Positions 1 to 5,069 of a stretch of DNA of 5,069 nucleotides are shown piece after piece; positions within the stretch are counted from its first letter, which is position 1; each line of letters starts with the position of its first letter. This DNA comes from an uncultured Lachnobacterium sp. (lineage in GTDB: Bacteria; Bacillota; Clostridia; Lachnospirales; Lachnospiraceae). The DNA is taken from positions 1-5,069 of the forward strand of contig URQG01000157.1 of the NCBI GenBank assembly GCA_900549895.1, in the 5' to 3' direction. A program made the translations under genes and the position numbers. A model generated the notes under the pieces. That model did not search any database. It saw nothing but the letters and a program-made list of their open reading frames with translations, and was not told the origin of the DNA.

Positions 1-47
1 GAGATTACTACGCGTCTCGTGGGCTCGGAGATGTGTATAAGAGACAG
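1..47 (+). other. Untrimmed Nextera adapter, P7/i7 side (not genomic)
   Basis: This is synthetic library sequence. Positions 1-5 (gagat) match the end of the Illumina P7 primer, 6-13 (tactacgc) occupy the i7 index slot, 14-28 are the Nextera read-2 adapter arm, and 29-47 are the 19-base Tn5 mosaic end. The reverse complement of the index, GCGTAGTA, matches from memory the Nextera index N719. Genomic sequence begins at 48. Reading through the mosaic end on the plus strand produces false protein starts: GTG at 33 gives MYKRQ and ATG at 31 gives MCIRD, both recognisable as adapter-derived peptides. Confidence 0.97.
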
Positions 48-1107
48 ATCCCATATTGGATAAACGGATTAATACCCTTGCCATCTGCCACTGCAATTGC
101 GGATGCAAAGATATTTCCGGTTCTTCAATTAAAAAAGCGCCCGGATTTGTATATTTCAAAAATAACAAAAACGGAGTCAGTTCTGTTACAACCCCTGAAG
201 TTACATACAAAGGCAACTCTTGTGTTGTCCCTTCTGGTGTATATACAAAATCCTGTGTTGGAGTGTCAGATACATTAATATGTCCCACAATAAGATTATT
301 TTCAATAAAATCTAATACCGTTTGAAATCTTTCGCGAGTTCTCATAGTGTTCATGCTACTCAACTCGCGCAAAAAATCGCTTGTTGGTCGGGTAAGAAGA
401 TTCTTTTCCGTTTCATCTAACGTAAATTTATCCTGCATTGCAGTTCCAACCAAAGACTTATACGTCAGCATAAAGCCGGTACGAGCTGTCGGGAAATAAA
501 TTCTCTGTTTAAATTTTGCGCTTCCCATCTCACCGCGAAGCATGCTTTGCATAATATAAGAGATAAAAAATCTGTGCCCATTTCCATCATTTTGAAACTT
601 ATGCACATCCGATCCATATCCCGAAACAATGCTCTTATGTTTTTCAGTCAATGCAATCGTAACGGATTCTGGATGTTCTTCGGTTTCAGGTTCTCTTGTA
701 ATTCTAAATTCCAATTTCAAATTACTTGGAAACGAAATTTGTAAAGACTCTATTTCCATTTCTCTGTTAAACAGTTTTCGCAAGAAAACATCACTATTAT
801 TTTTTAGCACTTCATTAAGCAATTCCTGAAAAGCCTCTAAATCATTTCCTTCCAGATCATAGAACTCTATATGTTCTGTCCTCACCAACTTATCAACGTA
901 TTCACAACATCGCTGATACGCAATTGTAGATTCATCAAAATTGTATTTTTCAAAAAAGAAATCAACACCAAAAAGGCCATAGATCAGCGTCATCATATAG
1001 CTTTTTCCACTATTGTTATCCCCCACAAATAATGTTAATGGAGCGACTTCTACGCTTGCATCTTCGATTTTTCCAAAATTCTTCACATGAACGGTCCAAC
1101 GATTCAT
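48..1107 (-). CDS. AAA-family (RecF/ABC-like) ATPase, C-terminus missing
   Basis: An open frame of 353 codons runs without a stop from ATG at 1107-1105 into the adapter at 48. The protein starts MNRWTVHVKNFGKIEDASVE, a typical first strand of RecF/SMC/OLD-like ATPases. A Walker A motif, GDNNSGKS, is at residues 29-36. A family-type block YFPTARTGF is at 204-212. An ABC-signature-like TSGVVTEL is at 303-310, and the Walker B FLIEEPEISLHP at 325-336 carries the tandem glutamates E328/E329. The D-loop and switch histidine expected next are lost with the missing C-terminus, perhaps 80-120 residues. It is predicted to be a cytosolic ATP-binding and hydrolysing protein. There is no membrane segment and no obvious long coiled coil. 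Such single-gene ATPases are widespread and mostly uncharacterised; some belong to anti-phage or nucleic-acid-processing systems, but nothing visible here assigns that role. The gene has its own promoter and a strong ribosome-binding site. Sampled lines are about 35% G+C against roughly 50% in the dehydratase gene, suggesting separate acquisition. Fold assignment is firm; function is unknown. Confidence 0.93.
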
Positions 1108-1113
1108 TCATAA

Positions 1114-1118
1114 CCTCC
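1114..1118 (-). promoter_or_regulatory. Ribosome-binding site of the ATPase gene
   Basis: On the minus strand a perfect GGAGG (1118-1114) lies 6 bases upstream of ATG at 1107-1105. A second ATG at 1111-1109 is only 2 bases from this site and opens a different frame that stops after 31 codons. The spacing therefore selects the ATG at 1107, which is also the frame carrying the Walker motifs. Confidence 0.85.
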
Positions 1119-1144
1119 AAGATAAACTACTTTCAGCTAATCCT

Positions 1145-1174
1145 ATTATATCCTTTTCCCCTAAAACTTATCAA
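1145..1174 (-). promoter_or_regulatory. Sigma-A-type promoter for the ATPase gene
   Basis: On the minus strand, TTGATA (1174-1169, 5 of 6 matches to the -35 consensus) is followed after 18 bases by TATAAT (1150-1145, a perfect -10). Transcription would start near 1138, giving a leader of about 30 bases that contains the GGAGG site. The -35 box begins at the base right after the dehydratase stop codon (TAG, 1177-1175). The spacer is purine-rich and there is no TG extended -10. I saw no operator-like palindrome around it. This is a sequence prediction only, but the match quality and placement are good. Confidence 0.75.
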
Positions 1175-3052
1175 CTATTTTTCAGCCCGATAGGACGGCA
1201 CCAGCTTCTCCACCACCAGCTTCATCTGCGGATCATCCTCATACGCGGTCTTCTTAAGATCTGCCAGCTGCTCAAAGAACTCATCCCCGTCAAAGTCGAT
1301 CGGCTTGCCGATAAAAATGAGATCATTGGCGGTCTTCTGAAGTCCTTCTTCTTCCTTCAGGCACTCTTCAAACATTTTCTCTCCCGGTCGAAGTCCCGTA
1401 TACACGATCGGAATATCCACATCCGGCTCATATCCCGACAAACGGATCAGGTTTCTTGCCATATCATCAATCTTTACCGGTTCTCCCATGTCCAGAACAA
1501 AGATTTCGCCTCCCTTGGCATACGCACCTGCCTGTAGCACAAGCGACACGGCCTCCGGAATCGTCATAAAATAGCGGATGATGTTCTTATCCGTGACCGT
1601 GACCGGTCCGCCTTCCGCGATCTGCTTCTTAAAAAGAGGAATGACACTTCCGTTGCTGCCCAGCACATTTCCGAAGCGAACTGCCACATAGTTTGTTGCC
1701 GGGAACCGATGCTGCATTCCCTGAATGATCATCTCACAGATACGCTTGGATGCGCCCATAATATTGGTCGGATTGACCGCTTTATCGGTGGAAATCAGCA
1801 CCATGCGCTCCGTTCCGGTTCTTCCCGCTGCGTTTGCGACATTAAAGGTTCCGAACACATTATTCTTGATTGCTTCATTCGGACTTGTCTCCATAAGCGG
1901 AACATGCTTATGGGCTGCCGCATGGAAAACAATCTGAGGCTTATAGTTTTGAAAAATCGTATCCACGCGATGCGTATTACGCACGGAGCCGATCAGCACC
2001 GTAAGGTCCAGCTCCGGATACTTTTTCTGCAGTTCAAGCTGCAGACTATAGGTTGTATTCTCATAAATATCCAGAATAATCAGCTTCGCCGGATAATGTG
2101 CCGCAATCTGTCTGCACAACTCACTTCCGATCGATCCGCCTCCTCCGGTAACCAGAACAACCTTGCCTGCAATATATCCCATGACTTCATCCAGATTCGT
2201 CTTGACCGGTTCTCTTCCAAGCAGATCCTCAATCTCCACTTCGCGGAAATTGGATACACTGACTTCCTCGTTTACAATCTGTGCCATACTTGGAAGGATC
2301 TTAATCTTGCATCCGGTGTTCTTACATAGTTCAAGAATCGCCTTTTTGCGTGCACCCGGGAGATTCGGTATTGCAATAAAGATTTCCTGTACGCCGTATT
2401 TTTCAACAGCCCACGGAATCTTACTGTCATCCCCGACGATCGGAGCACCCAGGATCTGACTGCCGATCTTGCCTTTATCCGCATCCATCACACAAACAAC
2501 TTTGTTGCGGATCTGACTGCTGCTTGTCATATTTTTCATCAGAAAATAAGCGCTGTCTCCGGCACCGATAATCATCGTTGGCACTGCATGCCCAACAAAC
2601 TCCCCGATATAATTATGGCGTATGATACGAAGCGCCCGGTAAACAAACCGGCTTCCTGCAATAAATGCCAACAGAAAAAAGAAATACAGGATGTAATACG
2701 AGCGTGGCATGCTCCACTGAAGCATATGCATTCCAACACTCTGTAATGCCGAGCTTAAAAGACAGGCAATCACAACATTTAAAAGTTCCTGCACACTTGC
2801 ATACTGCCACAAGCTGTTGTACAGATGCATAATTACAAACACAATCAATGTCGTTATTATATTTAACCAGACATAATGCATTGCCGTCTCTAAAAACGGA
2901 ATTCCCTGCTCGCTTTTTAAACTAAAATCAAATCGCGTCCAAATCGACAATACCTCAGCCAGAAAGACTGCCATCATATCATAAATGACCAATACTGCAA
3001 TTCGGATATACTTGGCAGAATCCTGCCGGATCTGCGTTTTCCCTTGTAACAT
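1175..3052 (-). CDS. Membrane-anchored nucleotide-sugar 4,6-dehydratase (CapD/WbpM/PglF family)
   Basis: This complete 625-residue protein has the full length of the large membrane-bound class of polysaccharide-biosynthesis SDR enzymes. Four predicted membrane segments lie near residues 17-39, 57-80, 88-107 and 117-136. A first Rossmann-like domain follows with GAGDSA at 163-168. The catalytic SDR domain starts with the NAD-binding TGGGGSIGSE at 302-311. HAAAHKHVPLME (377-388), STDK (421-424), MGASK (432-436) and RPGEK (555-559) follow. The canonical SDR tyrosine is replaced by M432, while T422, D423, K424 and K436 remain. Among studied relatives this pattern is that of PglF and WbpM, which convert UDP-GlcNAc to UDP-4-keto-6-deoxy-GlcNAc, precursor of bacillosamine, QuiNAc or FucNAc-type sugars. 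The exact substrate here is inferred. The enzyme would sit on the cytoplasmic face of the membrane. The gene begins 18 bases after the Wzy/WaaL-family gene and is probably cotranscribed with it. ATG at 3052 is chosen because it precedes the first membrane segment and has an upstream AAAGGA. No partner aminotransferase or acetyltransferase is in view. Confidence 0.96.
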   Translation of the reverse strand: MLQGKTQIRQDSAKYIRIAVLVIYDMMAVFLAEVLSIWTRFDFSLKSEQGIPFLETAMHYVWLNIITTLIVFVIMHLYNSLWQYASVQELLNVVIACLLSSALQSVGMHMLQWSMPRSYYILYFFFLLAFIAGSRFVYRALRIIRHNYIGEFVGHAVPTMIIGAGDSAYFLMKNMTSSSQIRNKVVCVMDADKGKIGSQILGAPIVGDDSKIPWAVEKYGVQEIFIAIPNLPGARKKAILELCKNTGCKIKILPSMAQIVNEEVSVSNFREVEIEDLLGREPVKTNLDEVMGYIAGKVVLVTGGGGSIGSELCRQIAAHYPAKLIILDIYENTTYSLQLELQKKYPELDLTVLIGSVRNTHRVDTIFQNYKPQIVFHAAAHKHVPLMETSPNEAIKNNVFGTFNVANAAGRTGTERMVLISTDKAVNPTNIMGASKRICEMIIQGMQHRFPATNYVAVRFGNVLGSNGSVIPLFKKQIAEGGPVTVTDKNIIRYFMTIPEAVSLVLQAGAYAKGGEIFVLDMGEPVKIDDMARNLIRLSGYEPDVDIPIVYTGLRPGEKMFEECLKEEEGLQKTANDLIFIGKPIDFDGDEFFEQLADLKKTAYEDDPQMKLVVEKLVPSYRAEK

Positions 3053-3061
3053 ATCCCCTTA

Positions 3062-3067
3062 TCCTTT
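3062..3067 (-). promoter_or_regulatory. Ribosome-binding site of the dehydratase gene
   Basis: In the 18-base gap between the two glycan genes the minus strand reads AAAGGA (3067-3062), 9 bases before the ATG at 3052-3050. A second purine run, AAGGGG (3060-3055), is only 2 bases from the ATG and so is less likely to be the main site. The gap leaves no room for a separate promoter or terminator, which supports cotranscription with the upstream gene. Confidence 0.6.
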
Positions 3068-3070
3068 GAA

Positions 3071-5019
3071 TTATTTCTTTTGATTCTTTCGTTGCTTTCT
3101 TGACTGTTTTTTATTTGCAGCCTGTTTTTTATTCGTATTCTGTACGTTGCCTATCGTTTCCTCTTGGTCCTTGCCAGCTCCCGCATGAGCACCTGACTCT
3201 TTTGTCGCTGCCGCCAGCTTGACATCCGTCTCTTCTATTACAGTCTCTTTAACAAAAAGTCCCTCTTTTTCTGAAATCATACGGTTCGTTGCAAGCCCAA
3301 GTCCGAGCATTCCCCAGAATACCGGAGCCGTACAAACATTTGAATCGTTTGCGATACCGGCAATCAAATACACAAGTACTGCAGCAAACAGACCAAATCC
3401 AACCCAGCTCAAGCTTTCATGCAAATCTGCACGACGATAAATACGAATGGACTGTACTACATACCACATCAGAAAAATAAGTAAGGCAATCGTTCCGATC
3501 AAACCGGTCTCTACCCACTGCTGCAGATACCAGCAATGCGCCTTGACTTCATACCCGTTCGCATAAATGTATTTCTGCCCGATATAGTCATCCTGTGGAT
3601 ATTCCAACATATAAGTATTTGCACCGGACCCCATGAAAACATGCTTTCCTAAAAACGGAATCGTCATGTCCCATATATGGCCTCGATAACTCATTGCATC
3701 CTCTTTAAACAAATACGACCTTGATGTGCCATCATACTTAACAAGTTTTCCGGCATAGTTCAATAAATAATATCCCTGATTTTCAATCTGCACGAAATTC
3801 CATTCCACTCCATCTACAGTCACAGTAATCGCAGGTATATTATTGTCGTTATTGTCATTTAATTGAATCGCCTTAAGCGTTACTCCATCATACCGGACAT
3901 CATTGATGGAATAAATCTGATTATCCTGATCAATCAAAGTTGTCTCCAACACGTTGTTATCCGAATCGGAGCAATGTATTTGGGTCGCACCGCTCTCATC
4001 TGTATCATAAGAAGCATATAATACATTGCCTTTGACATTCAGTTTTACATTATTATCATTCGTAGAAAATGACCGTACTGCATATGCGTCTTCCATATAG
4101 TATGTGCCGACAATTGTATTCTTGATCCGCTCTCCGATCGAAGTCTTTGCTCCCGCAGTAACCGCCACAACGCCTCCGACAATCACAATTGCCAAAACCA
4201 CATAGAACGCCTTTTTCTTTCTGCTGATCAGTACCAATGCCAAAATAACAACGCCTGCAACAATCGCCATCCAGCCGGTATCGCTTCCGCTTCCTTTCAG
4301 GCAAATCATACACAATACCTCTGCAGCTACGAGTAAAACTCTCTGCCACACTTTTTTTGATGCAAGAAACAAACAGGCAACAAGCGGAACCAACATACCA
4401 AAATAAAAGGAAAGGAAGTTTGGATTATACAGCGTCGTATAAGATGTTCCTTCCAACATATTAAAATTAATTTCATCCAGATTGCCCCACCAACTCGGGT
4501 TCGTAATCAGATGCTTGCCGAAACCGGATTTAAAGAAGTCAAGCTTGAAATACTGGAATACACCAATCAGTGTTACAATTGCCATCCCAACTCCAGCCAC
4601 AGACAAAACAGTCTTTATCTGCTTCTCTTCCTGTACAAAATGGTAGGTATAGTAGCATAACAAAATATATGTAAATACAACCCATACCGGCTCAAACAAT
4701 TCATAGGTGCCACGCACTACCCAATATTTATAACCGGAAAATAATGCCGACATTGCTACGAACAATCCATAGAAAAACAGACAATAAAACGCATTTTCAA
4801 ATCGTAATGTCTCCTTCTTCTTCAAATATCTATATAATAAGATACCTACCATCACTATACCGACAATAATGATTGCAATCATCTTCCATCCAAAGAAGAA
4901 GTCCACCTGTCCGTCCGATCCGCTCGGGAACCAGTCAAACTGTGACAAGTTTGCATTGTACTGATACATATGTACAATCAACGGAATAAATCCCATCAAC
5001 AGAATAATTGGAATCAATG
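3071..5019 (-). CDS. O-antigen ligase/polymerase (Wzy/WaaL) family membrane protein, N-terminus missing
   Basis: The frame stops at TAA 3073-3071 and stays open up to the adapter at 5020, so the real start lies outside. The in-frame TTG at 5017-5015 has no room for an upstream ribosome-binding site within the insert. Numbering from that TTG gives 648 residues with about 12 membrane segments, near 1-18, 46-65, 76-95, 108-128, 136-157, 199-220, 223-241, 248-265, 269-290, 504-526, 536-556 and 562-577. Family landmarks are YNPNFLSFYFGMLVPL (197-212), SYRGHIWD with R445 and W449, MGSGANTY (462-469), and AHCWYLQQWVETGLIG (493-508) with H494 in the position of the conserved ligase histidine. The loop from 291 to 503 is large and contains an Asn/Asp-rich, probably beta-rich insert at about 305-440. 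The tail (616-648) is Lys/Gln/Asn-rich and probably cytosolic. The protein would polymerise lipid-linked glycan or transfer it to an acceptor outside the membrane; sequence alone does not separate polymerase, ligase and protein O-glycosyltransferase. Only a short N-terminal piece is probably lost. Confidence 0.9.
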
Positions 5020-5069
5020 CTGTCTCTTATACACATCTGACGCTGCCGACGATCTTACGCGTGTAGATC
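5020..5069 (-). other. Untrimmed Nextera adapter, P5/i5 side (not genomic)
   Basis: Positions 5020-5038 are the reverse complement of the Tn5 mosaic end, 5039-5052 the rest of the Nextera read-1 arm, 5053-5060 (tcttacgc) the i5 index slot, and 5061-5069 (gtgtagatc) the start of the reverse-complemented P5 primer. The reverse complement of the index, GCGTAAGA, matches from memory the Nextera index S517. Genomic sequence ends at 5019. With the opposite end carrying the P7 arm, the window has the exact layout of a complete Nextera library molecule. Confidence 0.97.

Noticed and set aside
29..47. A perfect 19-base inverted repeat shared with 5020-5038, resembling the terminal inverted repeats of a 5-kb transposon.
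   Set aside because: It is the Tn5 mosaic end within the Nextera adapters, flanked by index and P5/P7 sequence. No transposase gene lies between the copies.
33..325. Plus-strand ORFs of 81 and 89 codons (33-278, 56-325).
   Set aside because: The first starts inside the adapter. Both lie antisense to the ATPase frame, contain no recognisable motif and have no ribosome-binding site.
547..829. Two overlapping plus-strand ORFs (547-744, 629-829).
   Set aside because: They are antisense shadows of the ATPase coding frame, with no ribosome-binding site or domain.
48..1107. The ATPase as a decayed pseudogene.
   Set aside because: All 353 codons are open and the Walker A, signature and Walker B motifs are intact. 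The missing end coincides exactly with the adapter junction.
1016..1111. A 31-codon minus-strand ORF from the ATG at 1111, four bases upstream of the ATPase start and out of frame with it.
   Set aside because: The GGAGG site is only 2 bases from this ATG, too close for efficient use, and the peptide resembles no known protein. It is probably a chance overlap, not a leader peptide.
1108..1174. Search for a rho-independent terminator after the dehydratase gene.
   Set aside because: No stable inverted repeat followed by a T-run is visible on the minus strand. The T-rich plus-strand run here is the complement of the A/G-rich promoter spacer.
1709..2329. A 206-codon plus-strand ORF opposite the dehydratase gene.
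   Set aside because: The minus-strand frame holds all the dehydratase motifs. The antisense product is rich in Cys, His and Ile with no domain, typical of a shadow frame.
4056..4349. A 97-codon minus-strand ORF inside the Wzy/WaaL-family gene.
   Set aside because: It is a shifted reading of the same DNA. Its Arg/Cys-rich product is typical of an out-of-frame shadow, and the main frame continues unbroken through it.
5015..5017. TTG as the true start codon of the Wzy/WaaL-family gene.
   Set aside because: Only two genomic bases precede it before the adapter, so no ribosome-binding site can be seen, and it falls inside the first hydrophobic segment. The frame stays open to the insert edge, so the start is most probably further upstream.

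Overview
The window is a 4,972-base piece of bacterial DNA (48-5019) flanked on both sides by untrimmed Illumina Nextera (Tn5) library adapter (1-47 and 5020-5069). The adapter-derived bases are not genomic. Both outer genes are cut by the adapter junctions, so their truncation reflects the end of the clone or contig and not biology. The protein types (an O-antigen-ligase-family membrane protein with a large extracytoplasmic insert, next to a CapD/PglF-type membrane dehydratase), the strong GGAGG ribosome-binding site and the sigma-A-like promoter suggest a Gram-positive anaerobe of the Clostridia, perhaps Lachnospiraceae. That placement is inferred from general family resemblance; no taxonomic marker gene is present.

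All three genes lie on the minus strand, so transcription runs from high to low coordinates. First comes a Wzy/WaaL-family membrane glycan polymerase or ligase (3071-5019, N-terminus missing). After an 18-base gap follows a complete 625-residue membrane-anchored UDP-sugar 4,6-dehydratase (1175-3052). These two very probably share an operon for a surface or secreted glycan: the dehydratase makes a 4-keto-6-deoxy nucleotide sugar that is the precursor of rare deoxy-amino sugars, and the Wzy/WaaL protein would polymerise or transfer lipid-linked glycan on the outer face of the membrane. No glycosyltransferase, flippase, aminotransferase or acetyltransferase is visible, so only part of the locus is present.

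Directly after the dehydratase stop codon is a near-consensus promoter (TTGATA-N18-TATAAT) driving a third gene (48-1107, C-terminus missing). It encodes an ABC/RecF-like AAA-family ATPase. This reading frame has no stop codon before the adapter, so a start-to-stop ORF search misses it, and positions 48-1110 then look like a gene desert containing only plus-strand shadow ORFs. It is clearly richer in A+T than the dehydratase gene and has its own promoter, which suggests a separately acquired gene placed behind the glycan operon.

Once the third gene is recognised, no non-coding stretch is longer than 67 bases. I saw no tRNA, rRNA, CRISPR array, insertion sequence or convincing terminator.
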